The translations under genes were made by a program, and so were the position numbers. Of a stretch of DNA of 61,228 nucleotides, positions 1 to 8,604 are shown piece by piece; the first letter of the stretch is position 1; each line of letters opens with the position of its first letter. Source of the stretch: UMGS1002 sp050946195 (GTDB lineage Bacteria > Bacillota > Clostridia > Oscillospirales > CAG-272); assembly GCA_050946195.1 (NCBI GenBank), contig JBMNUI010000003.1, positions 1 to 61,228 of the forward strand, read 5' to 3'. The notes under the pieces are model-generated. The model was given only the letters and a program-made list of their open reading frames with translations. It had not been told where the DNA came from and searched no databases.

Positions 1-64
1 CAAAGTTGCCGCGAGAAAAATGCAATGTCTGGAAACCCTTTATTTATCAGTGTTTTGAATACCC

Positions 65-1465
65 CTATTTCTCAACCCTCGACATCAATGTCACGCACTC
101 AACATGCCCCGTTCTTGGGAACATATCAACCGGGGTAACCTCTCCTATTTGATATCCGAGCTCGGCGAAGAGGGCGCAGTCACGGGCGAGCGTGTCGGGG
201 GCGCAGGAGACGTAGACCACCCGGCCAATGCCGCGGCCGGCCAAATATTCAATCAGCTCAGGAGCCACACCCTTTCGCGGCGGGTCGATGACTGCAGTCA
301 CATCACCCTCAATTTCCCGCCCCAGCTCACGCTCGGCCATACCGAGCAGTCCCCCGGCATCGGCTGCGTCGCCACAATAGAATGAGGCATTCTCAATGCC
401 GTTGAGCTTTGCGTTAAATCTCGCACAGCCAACCGCCGAGGGCACGATTTCAATCCCGATTACCTCATCAAAATCGCCCGCCATCACAAGCCCGATGGTC
501 CCCGCGCCGCAGTAAAGGTCGAGCAGGGTGCCGCGGTTGGTGCCTTTGGCGCCGGTTGCCTTCTCCCGGGCAATTGTGTATAGCAACTCGGCCCCCGCAT
601 GGTTTACCTGATAAAAGGAATCGGGCGCAATTCTAAAACGCAGCCCGCATAGTACATCTTCGATATAGTCCCGCCCGGCGACAGTCACGAATTCTCGGCC
701 TAACACGACATTTGTGCGCTCTTTGTTAATATTGAGCAGCACCCCGACAATGCCCGGAAATTCTGCCATGAGCATTGAGGCGAGCTTTCTGGCACCCGGG
801 AGGAAGTCCTGATTTATAACAAGACAAACCATAATCTCGCCGGTAGCCTCGGCCAGACGCAGATATATATGCCGAAGAACTCCCTCTCCGGTAGTCTCGT
901 CATATGCGGTAATTCTGTGCTCGGTCCCGAAATTGCATATTCTGTCTGCAATATCAGCAAAGACAGCCGGCTGCAGCGGGCAGTCGACCCCGCCGGCTAT
1001 CCGGTGTGTGCCGGCAGCGTACATCCCGGCAAGCAGCCTGCCGTCAGGAGTCGAGCCGACCGGATACTGCGCCTTGTTGCGGTATCCGGTTATTGCCCCG
1101 GTCGGGCGCACCTGCTCAACTCTGACATCGGGCAGCCCGACACGCCGAAAGCAGCTTGCCACAAAGTCGCGCTTGAGTTTAAGCTCGTACTCATATATTA
1201 TATTTCTGTAAACGCAGCCTCCGCAGCCCGCGGGCGCCGTGCAAAAGGCGCGGCTTGTCCTGTGCGGCGAGGGGGTGATTATTTTCTCGCACCGCCCGAT
1301 GCAGTAGCTTTTATTCACCTTGATAATCCGGCACTCAATCACATCCCCCGCCGCAGCACCGCGCACAAAAACAACAATGCCAGAGTGGCGCCCGATGCCG
1401 TAACCCAGGTTGTTCATGTCGTTTATCTCAAGCGGTATGACGTCGTTTTTTCTCAGATCACACAT
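65..1465 (-). CDS. rlmD: 23S rRNA (uracil-C5)-methyltransferase, RlmD/RlmCD (TrmA/RumA) family
   Basis: SAM-dependent enzyme that makes 5-methyluridine in 23S rRNA. The N-terminus is a TRAM domain (about residues 8-60). Cysteines at about 75, 81 and 84 (motif CGGC) plus an upstream Cys look like the family's 4Fe-4S ligands. The SAM loop LDLYCGAGTIG lies near residue 315, VIDPPRKG near 392, and the catalytic Cys in YVSCAP near 421, where SCNP is the commoner form. The open frame extends 45 codons upstream, but I chose the ATG at 1465. It overlaps the end of the preceding phosphoesterase gene by 8 nt, which suggests translational coupling, and the extra N-terminus is Arg-rich and matches no domain. 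It is the last gene of the 3873-65 operon. Firmicute homologues (RlmCD) modify two uridines; which site or sites apply here cannot be read from sequence. Confidence 0.9.
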   Translation of the reverse strand: MCDLRKNDVIPLEINDMNNLGYGIGRHSGIVVFVRGAAAGDVIECRIIKVNKSYCIGRCEKIITPSPHRTSRAFCTAPAGCGGCVYRNIIYEYELKLKRDFVASCFRRVGLPDVRVEQVRPTGAITGYRNKAQYPVGSTPDGRLLAGMYAAGTHRIAGGVDCPLQPAVFADIADRICNFGTEHRITAYDETTGEGVLRHIYLRLAEATGEIMVCLVINQDFLPGARKLASMLMAEFPGIVGVLLNINKERTNVVLGREFVTVAGRDYIEDVLCGLRFRIAPDSFYQVNHAGAELLYTIAREKATGAKGTNRGTLLDLYCGAGTIGLVMAGDFDEVIGIEIVPSAVGCARFNAKLNGIENASFYCGDAADAGGLLGMAERELGREIEGDVTAVIDPPRKGVAPELIEYLAGRGIGRVVYVSCAPDTLARDCALFAELGYQIGEVTPVDMFPRTGHVECVTLMSRVEK

Positions 1466-2138
1466 AAAACTCCGCGCCGTCCTCAAGCCGCAGACAGCCG
1501 ACTCTCCCGCCCCGCGCCGCGCCGCAGTCAAGCGCGATGCAGCCCTCGGTCTTAAATATTCTCCCCGGGACCGCCCCCGGGATTTTTTCGGTCGGCACAT
1601 GTCCGGCGATTATAATCTTGTTGTCGAAGTATTTTTTGTTCCAGTCCAGCGGGTCCGCGAACATCTCGTCGGGGGTAGGCTGACCTCCCGAGGCAAGGCT
1701 GCCCAGTCCGGCATGGACCAGCAGGTATTCCCTTCCCTTGACCTTGATGTTGTCGTAGAGCAGCATATCCGAGAGATAGTCCAAAACTCCCTCCTTCATC
1801 TCGCTGTCGAGTTTCCGGTAGCCGTCAAGCGTGGGCTTGCCGCCGTCGGCCACCCAGTCGTTCATCTGCCTGACAAAGGCCGAATCGGGAGTTTTACCCT
1901 GTTGAATCAACTTCTCAAAATTCGAGAGCAGCCGCGCGGCGGTGTAGTCGTGTTCTCCGGCAATGGCATAAACATTGTATCTCATGCTCAGGTCGCAGAT
2001 AAGCTCGATCGGCTCCTCGCCGTAGTCGACAATATCCCCCAGTACATACAAAACATCGCTGCTTTTGAACTTAATCTGCCTGAGCAGCTCCATGAATTCG
2101 GAGTAGCACCCGTGAAGGTTAGCCGTAAGGTAGGTCAT
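1458..2138 (-). CDS. Calcineurin-like metallophosphoesterase with altered metal motifs
   Basis: 226-residue protein of the ApaH/PrpE-like phosphoesterase fold. The metal-binding blocks are recognisable: NLHGCY near residue 7, GDIVDYG near 35, GEHDY near 63 and VHAG near 142. The canonical forms are DxHG, GDxxDRG and GNHE/D, so the first Asp is Asn and the Asn of GNH is Glu. This may define a subfamily with different metal use rather than a dead enzyme, since the spacing and the other ligands are kept. It sits between the Nif3-like gene (35-nt gap) and RlmD (8-nt overlap). An AAGGAA ribosome site precedes the ATG. The substrate is unknown. Confidence 0.8.
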   Translation of the reverse strand: MTYLTANLHGCYSEFMELLRQIKFKSSDVLYVLGDIVDYGEEPIELICDLSMRYNVYAIAGEHDYTAARLLSNFEKLIQQGKTPDSAFVRQMNDWVADGGKPTLDGYRKLDSEMKEGVLDYLSDMLLYDNIKVKGREYLLVHAGLGSLASGGQPTPDEMFADPLDWNKKYFDNKIIIAGHVPTEKIPGAVPGRIFKTEGCIALDCGAARGGRVGCLRLEDGAEFYV

Positions 2139-2173
2139 AAATGTTCCTTTCTTTTGCCTGTCAGGCCGCCGGG

Positions 2174-2941
2174 CTATATCAGCTCAATCCGGCAGCTTTT
2201 CATATAAACTGTTTCAATGGTACCGTCGGCCTGTGATATAAGCTCGGCCAGCCGGCGGCAGACCGGGTCCTCGGTATAGAAATGCCCGGCTTCGATAAGG
2301 TTCAGCCCCACCTCCCCGGCAGCCATCATCTCATGATAACCTATCCGGCCGCTGACAAGCGTGTCGGCCCCCGCCGCAAGAGCCGCCGGGATGTAGTCCC
2401 CTCCGCTGCCCCCGACTACAGCCACCTTTGACACCGGACGCCCGCAGCCCGAGACCAGCAGCGACGGGGCGGCAAGTGCCGATTTGACCATCTCGGCAAA
2501 GACCCAAAGCTCAAGAGGATGTTCGGTTTTACCTATCCGCCCGAGGTTGTCGTTCTCAATTCCGAAGGGTGTGATGTCGGACAGCCTCAGCAGGCCGGCG
2601 AGGATTTCGTTAACCCCGCCGGGGATGGCGTCAAGCCGCGTGTGAAAGGACATGACCGAAATCCCGGCACGTGTGAGTTTTATCACCTTTGCGGCAGTCG
2701 CGTCGTCGGGTGTGATTGCACCAAGCGGCCTGAATATCAGCGGGTGGTGGGTGATAATGAGGTCAAAACCTCCTCTTATAGCCTCGTCTGCCACCTCGCT
2801 GGTGACATCGAGCGCGACAAGCACCCGCCGCACCTCGCGTCCCGGGTCGGGGCAAACCATCAGCCCGTCACGGTCGCCCACGAGCGTGTATGACGGGGGT
2901 ATTGTTTTGTCAAGATAATTGTAAAGTTCCTTGATATTCAT
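2174..2941 (-). CDS. Nif3-like dinuclear metal centre hexameric protein (YqfO/DUF34 family)
   Basis: 255-residue Nif3/DUF34 protein. Metal-ligand motifs are visible: THHPLIF near residue 65, a conserved SFHTRLD near 98-104, and a C-terminal GHFYTED near 220. Family members are ring-shaped hexamers with a dinuclear metal site. The role is debated (GTP cyclohydrolase-like or metal chaperone proposals), so no reaction is assigned. It lies directly downstream of TrmK (30-nt gap), a common Firmicute pairing that hints at a shared role in RNA or metal biology. A GAGG ribosome site precedes the ATG. Confidence 0.88.
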   Translation of the reverse strand: MNIKELYNYLDKTIPPSYTLVGDRDGLMVCPDPGREVRRVLVALDVTSEVADEAIRGGFDLIITHHPLIFRPLGAITPDDATAAKVIKLTRAGISVMSFHTRLDAIPGGVNEILAGLLRLSDITPFGIENDNLGRIGKTEHPLELWVFAEMVKSALAAPSLLVSGCGRPVSKVAVVGGSGGDYIPAALAAGADTLVSGRIGYHEMMAAGEVGLNLIEAGHFYTEDPVCRRLAELISQADGTIETVYMKSCRIELI

Positions 2942-2971
2942 ATAAACCTCGCACGAGTTTAATACTTCTGT

Positions 2972-3667
2972 TTAAAATCCAAGCGAGTCGAGAGCGGCGA
3001 GCACCTCATCTTCCTCAGATGTGTCAAGTCCCCCCCTTGCTTTGGCAGATTTGCGGCGGCTGTATTTTGCTTTGAGTTGCCCGACGTACCGGCGGGTAAG
3101 CTCGTCGCCGCGCGCGATGTTGTGCCTGCCTAAAAGCAGCTCGGCGGTATTATATATGTCCCCGCGGCCATCGTATTCGGCGCAGATTGTCTGGTAAATC
3201 CGCCTGGCGGCCTCGCTCATGGCCTCGTCGATTATGTTAAAGCCGTTGCCGAGCAGGTATTCACGCAGCTCGGCACGCCGAGTCATGGGCTGGAGTATCA
3301 GGCGGATTTGAGAATCTCTGACCCACACAGCCCTGTCAATTATCGAGGTTATAAGCTCGCCGCCCATACCGAAAACAATAATGTCCTGTGGGCGATATTT
3401 TTCAATTCCCGCAAGACCATCTGCCAGAACTAAAGAAATTTTGCCTGAGAGGCCGTATCTCTCAACCGTTTTGGCGGCCGAGCGCAGCGGTCCTTCTCTG
3501 ATGTCGGTCGCCACGGCGCCTTGAGCCCTGCCGGTGAGCAGCAGCCAGACCGGAAGGTAGGCATGGTCGGTCCCTATATCTGCTATAACGCCGCCCCGCA
3601 CAAACGGGGCGGCGCTCATGAGCCGCCCGTCGGGCTTCGGCGGCGTCATTGGAATATTCTGCTTCAT
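2972..3667 (-). CDS. trmK: tRNA (adenine(22)-N1)-methyltransferase TrmK
   Basis: SAM-dependent methyltransferase, 231 residues from the chosen ATG at 3667. The SAM-binding stretch IADIGTDHAYLPV lies near residue 28-40, followed by ATDIREGPL and the FGMGGELI motif typical of TrmK/YqfN. The frame is open for 40 more Arg-rich codons, but that part is out-of-frame shadow of the upstream gene. The start at 3667 shares an ATGA overlap with the DUF1858 stop, implying coupling. The product methylates N1 of A22 in certain tRNAs. Confidence 0.88.
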   Translation of the reverse strand: MKQNIPMTPPKPDGRLMSAAPFVRGGVIADIGTDHAYLPVWLLLTGRAQGAVATDIREGPLRSAAKTVERYGLSGKISLVLADGLAGIEKYRPQDIIVFGMGGELITSIIDRAVWVRDSQIRLILQPMTRRAELREYLLGNGFNIIDEAMSEAARRIYQTICAEYDGRGDIYNTAELLLGRHNIARGDELTRRYVGQLKAKYSRRKSAKARGGLDTSEEDEVLAALDSLGF

Positions 3668-3873
3668 TTCTTTCCGGCGTCTGCCAGATATTCGTTGATC
3701 TTCTTTACCAGCTCGTCGGGGTCGGTGCCGTGAACCTCGCAGGCCTCGGCAATGCTCTCGCCGCGTGAGGCCGGGCAGCCCAGACAATGCATCCCGATTT
3801 CAAAAAAGAATTTTGCGGTGTTGATGTCATGGTCGAGGACATCCCCTATCAGCGAATCCTTGGTTACCTGCAT
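3664..3873 (-). CDS. DUF1858 small redox-disulfide domain protein
   Basis: 69-residue protein that is a single DUF1858 domain, the domain often found near hybrid-cluster proteins. It carries the CLGC motif (residues about 30-33), a possible redox or metal pair, in the context GMHCLGCPAS. It is first in the five-gene operon ending at 65, with an AAGGAGA ribosome site 9 nt before the ATG and a consensus promoter at 3910-3938. Function is not established. Confidence 0.85.
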   Translation of the reverse strand: MQVTKDSLIGDVLDHDINTAKFFFEIGMHCLGCPASRGESIAEACEVHGTDPDELVKKINEYLADAGKK

Positions 3874-3909
3874 GATAATTTATCTCCTTTATATTTATTT
3901 CCAATTGAT

Positions 3910-3938
3910 ATTATAAATCCAAAAGGGTCGGTTGTCAA
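3910..3938 (-). promoter_or_regulatory. Sigma-A promoter of the DUF1858-trmK-nif3-rlmD operon
   Basis: On the minus strand, TTGACA (3938-3933), a 17-bp spacer, then TATAAT (3915-3910): both hexamers match consensus exactly. It lies 37 bp upstream of the first start codon. Confidence 0.85.
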
Positions 3939-3980
3939 CAGAAAGCTCAATTAGTCTCTGAAGCATACATGAAAAAGCTA

Positions 3981-4010
3981 TTGCAAAGCCGGGGCGGCAT
4001 ATGGTATAAT
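3981..4010 (+). promoter_or_regulatory. Sigma-A promoter of prfB
   Basis: TTGCAA (3981-3986), 18-bp spacer, TATAAT (4005-4010). It is divergent from the promoter at 3910-3938 and leaves a leader of about 105 nt before prfB. Confidence 0.65.
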
Positions 4011-4122
4011 GAAACGCCGGCAGACCAAAAAAGCACCGGCAACTGCGATTATTTTTCTGCCTTATCGGCACAATTTAACCGGCATAACATATGAAATTTA
4101 AGCAAAGGATTTGACATAAACC

Positions 4123-5241
4123 ATGATTATTGCGCTTGAAGAAGCAAAATACAAACTTGAGGCGCTGCGCGACGAACTGAAGGAGCTCGGTTCGGCGCTG
4201 CGGGTTGACGATCTGAGGACCGAGGTCGCCGAGCTTGAGCAGGAGACGCTAAAGCAGGATTTCTGGGCGAGCAAGGAGAATTCCTCAAGCGTGCTGCGGG
4301 CAATAAAACAGAAAAAAGACCGGGTCGAGGGTTACGATTTACTATGCGCACGGCTTGAGGACGCTATTGCGCTCTGCGAGATGGCTATAGAGGAAAACGA
4401 CGAGAGCTCTGTGGAGGACGTGCTCGGGGAACTTCGCGCAATCGAGCGCGAGTGTGAACAGAAGCGGATTGAGGTGCTCCTCTCGGGCGAATACGACAAG
4501 AACAACGCCATAGTCTCCTTCCACCCGGGCGCCGGCGGCACCGAGGCACAGGACTGGGCGCAGATGCTCTACCGGATGATCTGCCGCTGGACCGAGCGCC
4601 ACAATTACAAGGTCAAGCTCACCGACTGGCTGGACGGCGAGGAGGCCGGGCTCAAGAGTGCGACTATTGTGGTCGAAGGGCCTAATGCATACGGGTATTT
4701 GAAAAGCGAGCACGGTATTCACAGACTGGTCAGGGTCTCGCCCTTCGATGCCTCGGGCCGCAGGCATACCTCGTTTGCCTCGATTGAGGTAATCCCTGAA
4801 TTTGAAGAGCTTGACGAGATTGTCATACGCGACGAGGACATTGATTTTGAAACCTACCACTCGAGCGGCGCCGGCGGGCAGAATGTCAATAAGGTCAGCT
4901 CGGCAGTCCGGATAACTCATATCCCTACCGGAATTGTCGTCACCTGTCAGACCGAGCGGTCGCAGCTTCAGAACAGGGAAACCGCGCTGCGGATGCTCAA
5001 GGCAAGGCTGATGGAAATTAAGATACGCGAGCGGCTTGAGACAATCGAGGATATCCGCGGCGTCAAGACCAACATCGAATGGGGCAACCAGATACGCTCA
5101 TATGTATTTATGCCCTACACGCTGGTCAAGGATACACGCACCGGTTATGAGGACGCTGATATAAACGCAGTAATGGACGGCGAAATAGACGGCTTTATCA
5201 ACGCTTATCTGAAAATGATTGTAAAACAAAACGAAAAATAG
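4123..5241 (+). CDS. prfB: Peptide chain release factor 2
   Basis: 372-residue class I release factor that terminates at UGA and UAA. The SPF tripeptide of the stop-codon recognition domain (VSPFDASG, near residue 206) identifies RF2 rather than RF1. The peptidyl-tRNA hydrolysis motif GAGGQNVNK is near residue 246. The gene reads through in one frame. The stretch where many RF2 genes carry the +1 programmed frameshift (near codon 26, encoding LRVDDL) has no in-frame UGA, so frameshift autoregulation is absent. The gene ends in TAG, which RF2 does not read. The ribosome site is weak (AAAGGA, about 13 nt upstream). Confidence 0.95.
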   Translation: MIIALEEAKYKLEALRDELKELGSALRVDDLRTEVAELEQETLKQDFWASKENSSSVLRAIKQKKDRVEGYDLLCARLEDAIALCEMAIEENDESSVEDVLGELRAIERECEQKRIEVLLSGEYDKNNAIVSFHPGAGGTEAQDWAQMLYRMICRWTERHNYKVKLTDWLDGEEAGLKSATIVVEGPNAYGYLKSEHGIHRLVRVSPFDASGRRHTSFASIEVIPEFEELDEIVIRDEDIDFETYHSSGAGGQNVNKVSSAVRITHIPTGIVVTCQTERSQLQNRETALRMLKARLMEIKIRERLETIEDIRGVKTNIEWGNQIRSYVFMPYTLVKDTRTGYEDADINAVMDGEIDGFINAYLKMIVKQNEK

Positions 5242-5250
5242 CACAATGAA

Positions 5251-5288
5251 TCAGCCGCCGGCGGGATGTAAAACCCGCCGGCGGCTGA
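5251..5288 (+). terminator. Strong hairpin after prfB, probable terminator
   Basis: Perfect 15-bp inverted repeat (5251-5265 with 5274-5288) around an 8-nt loop. There is no U-run on the plus strand, so intrinsic termination is uncertain. It may act as a transcript stabiliser or boundary between convergent genes. Confidence 0.5.
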
Positions 5289-5315
5289 ACAGTCAGCTTC
5301 GGTTTCAGCTATTCA

Positions 5316-5372
5316 AAGGCTTTGAAAGTTTTTGAAGGGGGCCGGGGGATACTTTTTCCCCCGGCGTTCCTT
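5316..5372 (+). repeat. Dispersed intergenic repeat, partial copy A
   Basis: Shares the tttgaaagtttttgaagg start with the copies near 12.0 and 19.5 kb, then ends in a C/G-rich hairpin (gccgggggat...cccccggc). It is shortened relative to the other copies and lies at a convergent gene boundary. Confidence 0.5.
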
Positions 5373-5373
5373 T

Positions 5374-7011
5374 TCATTCAAGCTCAATCTGCGTAGCGAC
5401 AATTCTCTTGCCGCAGTATTTTTCGCGCAGTCTGGGCTTTTCTATTTTCCCGGTCGGGTTGCGCGGAATCTTATCAAAGATTATCTTTCTCGGGCGCTTG
5501 TATCTCGGCAGTCTGAGGCAGAACTTGTTCAGCTCGGCTTCTGTAAGACTGCACCCCGGCTTTGCCTCGACAATTGCCGCGGCAATCTCGCCCAGCCTGT
5601 GGTCGGGCAGCCCGATTACCGCCACATCCTTGACGGCGTCATGCCTGCGGATGTAGTTTTCGATTTCAACCGGGTAGATATTCTCGCCCCCCGTGATAAT
5701 GACGTCTTTCTTGCGGTCGACAAGGAATATAAAGCCGTCCTCGTCCTCGAAGGCCATGTCCCCGGTCAGCAGCCAGCCGTCCTTCAGCACCTCGTCGGTG
5801 GCGGCCTGATTCTTGTAGTAGCAGACCATGACCCCCGGGCCCTTCACGCAGAGCTCGCCGATTTCCCCCCGCGGCAGGGTGTTGCCGTTGCTGTCGATGA
5901 TTTTTGTCTCCCAGCCGTACCCGGCTTTGCCTATCGCACCGACCTTGTGGATGTTCTCGATTCCCAGATGTACGCAGCCCGGTCCGGTGGACTCCGAGAG
6001 GCCGTAATTCGTGTCGTAATCGTGGCTCGGGAAATGCCGCTTCCAGCGCTTTATAAGTGAAGGCGGCACCGGCTGGGCGCCGATGTGCATCAGGCGCCAC
6101 TGGGCGAGGGTGTAGTCCTCAAGATTTATCTGCCCGCTCTCGATGCTGTCGAGTATGTCCTGCGCCCAGGGTACAAGCAGCCAGACGATGGTGCACCTCT
6201 CCTCGGAAACCGTGCGGATAATCCACTCGGGCTTGACACCTTTGAGGAGCACCGTGCGCCCGCCGACAAGCAGGTTGCCGAACCAGTGCATTTTGGCGCC
6301 GGTATGGTAGAGCGGCGGGATGCATAGGAAAACATCCTCGTGTGTCTGGCCGTGGTGCGCCTGCTCTGTGAGGCAGGCATGCATCAGCGCCCGGTGGGTG
6401 TGAAGTATGGCCTTTGGGAATCCGGTTGTCCCTGAGGAAAAATATATCGCCGCCAAGTTGTCGTCCGAGAGCTTTATGTCGGGTGCGCGGGAGGTCGTGT
6501 AGGTGATGAGCTTGTTGTAGCTCTCGGCGAAGGTCGGGCAGTCGTCGCCGACATAAAAGCGGTATTTCACGCGCGTCAGGCAGTCGAAGATCTGCTCGAC
6601 TCGCCCGACAAACTCGGGACCGAAGACCAGTACGTCGACGTCGGCAAGTTCGGCGCAGTATTTGATTTCCTCGGCGGTATAGCGGAAGTTCATCGGCACG
6701 GCGAGCGCACCTGTCTTGAGAATCCCGAAATAGATAGGCAGCCACTCAAGGCAGTTCATGAGCAGAATTGCTACCTTGTCGCCTTTTTTTATTCCGCGCG
6801 AGAGCAAAAGATTTGCAAAGCGGTTTGCCCGCTGCTCAAATTCCCCCCAGGTAAGCTCGGTGCGGAAGGGGCGGTAGAAACTCGCTTCAATCAGCGAATA
6901 TTCCTTCCATGTCACCTGTTTTTCCTCGGGCAGCGCGGGGTTTATCTCGACAATCGCCACCTCATCGCGGTAGAGCGCAGCATTCTGCGCCAAGAGTTCG
7001 GTAATAGGCAT
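5374..7011 (-). CDS. AMP-forming acid:CoA ligase (class I adenylate-forming enzyme)
   Basis: 545-residue AMP-binding enzyme. The P-loop motif YFSSGTTGFPKA (about 190), NYGLSES (about 335), the hinge-region aspartate in LLTGDMAFEDEDGF (about 415), and the C-terminal PRNPTGKIEK with its catalytic Lys (about 525) are all present, so the enzyme looks active. It would activate a carboxylic acid with ATP and load it onto CoA. The acid cannot be read from sequence. It is co-transcribed with the SSS symporter 19 nt upstream, behind a T-box whose specifier is UAC, so an aromatic acid related to tyrosine breakdown is a reasonable guess but only inference. RBS AAGGAAGG. Confidence 0.85.
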   Translation of the reverse strand: MPITELLAQNAALYRDEVAIVEINPALPEEKQVTWKEYSLIEASFYRPFRTELTWGEFEQRANRFANLLLSRGIKKGDKVAILLMNCLEWLPIYFGILKTGALAVPMNFRYTAEEIKYCAELADVDVLVFGPEFVGRVEQIFDCLTRVKYRFYVGDDCPTFAESYNKLITYTTSRAPDIKLSDDNLAAIYFSSGTTGFPKAILHTHRALMHACLTEQAHHGQTHEDVFLCIPPLYHTGAKMHWFGNLLVGGRTVLLKGVKPEWIIRTVSEERCTIVWLLVPWAQDILDSIESGQINLEDYTLAQWRLMHIGAQPVPPSLIKRWKRHFPSHDYDTNYGLSESTGPGCVHLGIENIHKVGAIGKAGYGWETKIIDSNGNTLPRGEIGELCVKGPGVMVCYYKNQAATDEVLKDGWLLTGDMAFEDEDGFIFLVDRKKDVIITGGENIYPVEIENYIRRHDAVKDVAVIGLPDHRLGEIAAAIVEAKPGCSLTEAELNKFCLRLPRYKRPRKIIFDKIPRNPTGKIEKPRLREKYCGKRIVATQIELE

Positions 7012-7030
7012 TTTTTTATCCTTCCTTGGC

Positions 7031-8581
7031 TTATGTGTTGATTTTTACAGCTTTTTCTTTACTCCCATATCCCGCAAAGGCCGACTCGACCACCGCCTTG
7101 TCGGGTGCCCTGGTCAGAAGGCTCACTATCGGCACGATTAAGAGGCCGGCAAGCATGGCAAACACGCCGCAGTTAATGGGAGACCTGAGCAGGGCCGGGA
7201 AATGGTTCCTGAAAAGCATGTTCAGCACCATAATACCGACCGCAAACCCGAAGGATGCCCATGCGGCGGCCTTGGTTGTACGCTTCCAGTAGAGGCAGTA
7301 GAGGAAGGGTGCCAGAAACGCGCCGGCGAGCGCTCCCCAGGAAATTCCCATGAGCTGAGCTATGTACTCGTAATTATACTTATACTGAAGAATGGCTATT
7401 GCGGCCGACAACGAAATGAAGACGACTATCAGCAGGCGCATGATGCCTATCTGCTGCCGCTCGCTCATGCGCTTTATCAGGTTGCCCCTGATAAGGTCGA
7501 TGGTCACGGTCGAGCTCGAGGCCATTACAAGAGACGAGAGGGTCGACATCGAGGCAGAGAGCACAAGAATCACCACAACGCCGATAAGCACCGGGCTGAA
7601 GTTGCTGAGCATTGTCGGAACAATCGAATCGAATCCTGAGACCGGGTTGCCGTCGGGACCGACCTCGATATCAAACAGGCGCCCGAAGCCGCCGAGGAAA
7701 TAGCAGCCGCCGGCAACAAAAAGGGCAAATACAGTCGAGATGACCGCCCCTCTTTTTATGGCGCCCTCATCCCTTATCGAGTAGAATTTGTTGACCATCT
7801 GGGGCAGCCCCCAGGTGCCGAGCGAGGTCAGAAGGACGACAAAAAGCAGCGTTTTGGGATCGGGCCCGAATACCGACGCAAAGGCCCCAGGCCCGGCGCC
7901 TTCGACAGAGATTTCAGACATCTTTGAGACCGCCTCGACAAGCCCTCCTTGGGACTTGAGCACCGCAGAAACAACCGCGATAATGCCCCCCAGCATGATT
8001 GTTGCCTGTATCGAATCGTTGATAACCTGCGCCATATACCCGCCGAGCACCACATACACGCAGGTGAGGGCCGACATGAGGATAATGCACCAGACATAGT
8101 CGATGCCGAAGGCCATGCCGAACAGGCGTGACAGGCCGTTGTAAAGCGAGGCGGAATAGGGAATCAGGAAAATAAATACTATTATCGACGCCCCGATTTT
8201 AAGGCCTTTGCTCGCAAGACGCTTGCCGAAAAATTCGGGCATCGTTCTTGAGTCAAGCAGCTGGGTCATAATGCGGGTCCTGCGGCCGAGGATCATCCAG
8301 GCAAGCAGCGAGCCGATAATGGCGTTTCCGATCCCAATCCAGACCGCAGATAGTCCGAATCTCCACCCGAACTGTCCGGCATAACCCACAAAGATAACCG
8401 CCGAAAAATAGGTCGTACCGTATGACAGAGCGGTAAGCCAGGGGCCGACCGCTCGCCCGCCCAGCACAAAACTGTTGACATTAACCGAATGGCGGCGGCA
8501 ACGTACGCCGACATAGACCATGACGGCAAAGAACACCACCACCATCGAGATTTTGACAAGCATTGCAAGTTGGTCTGACAT
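7031..8581 (-). CDS. Sodium:solute symporter (SSS/SSF family), T-box controlled
   Basis: 516-residue polytopic membrane protein with about 13 hydrophobic segments and SSS family signatures (GGRAVGPWLTALSYGTTYFS near residue 38, LVMASSSTVTIDLIRG near 345). Family members couple Na+ entry to uptake of amino acids, carboxylates, sugars or vitamins. The start at 8581 is preceded by GGAAGGA. The open frame continues upstream only through the T-box terminator hairpin, which is noncoding. Control by a Tyr-type T-box suggests that tyrosine or a tyrosine-derived compound is the substrate, which is inference. Next gene: AMP-forming ligase. Confidence 0.88.
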   Translation of the reverse strand: MSDQLAMLVKISMVVVFFAVMVYVGVRCRRHSVNVNSFVLGGRAVGPWLTALSYGTTYFSAVIFVGYAGQFGWRFGLSAVWIGIGNAIIGSLLAWMILGRRTRIMTQLLDSRTMPEFFGKRLASKGLKIGASIIVFIFLIPYSASLYNGLSRLFGMAFGIDYVWCIILMSALTCVYVVLGGYMAQVINDSIQATIMLGGIIAVVSAVLKSQGGLVEAVSKMSEISVEGAGPGAFASVFGPDPKTLLFVVLLTSLGTWGLPQMVNKFYSIRDEGAIKRGAVISTVFALFVAGGCYFLGGFGRLFDIEVGPDGNPVSGFDSIVPTMLSNFSPVLIGVVVILVLSASMSTLSSLVMASSSTVTIDLIRGNLIKRMSERQQIGIMRLLIVVFISLSAAIAILQYKYNYEYIAQLMGISWGALAGAFLAPFLYCLYWKRTTKAAAWASFGFAVGIMVLNMLFRNHFPALLRSPINCGVFAMLAGLLIVPIVSLLTRAPDKAVVESAFAGYGSKEKAVKINT

Positions 8582-8604
8582 CGCTATCCTTCCTTTCAGG
8601 CTTT

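Noticed and set aside
1466..1600. N-terminal 45 codons of the RlmD frame
   Set aside because: Arg-rich shadow of the upstream phosphoesterase gene; the coupled ATG at 1465 fits the TRAM domain start.
5332..6060. Long plus-strand frame opposite the acid:CoA ligase
   Set aside because: Shadow frame; the minus-strand frame carries every AMP-ligase motif.
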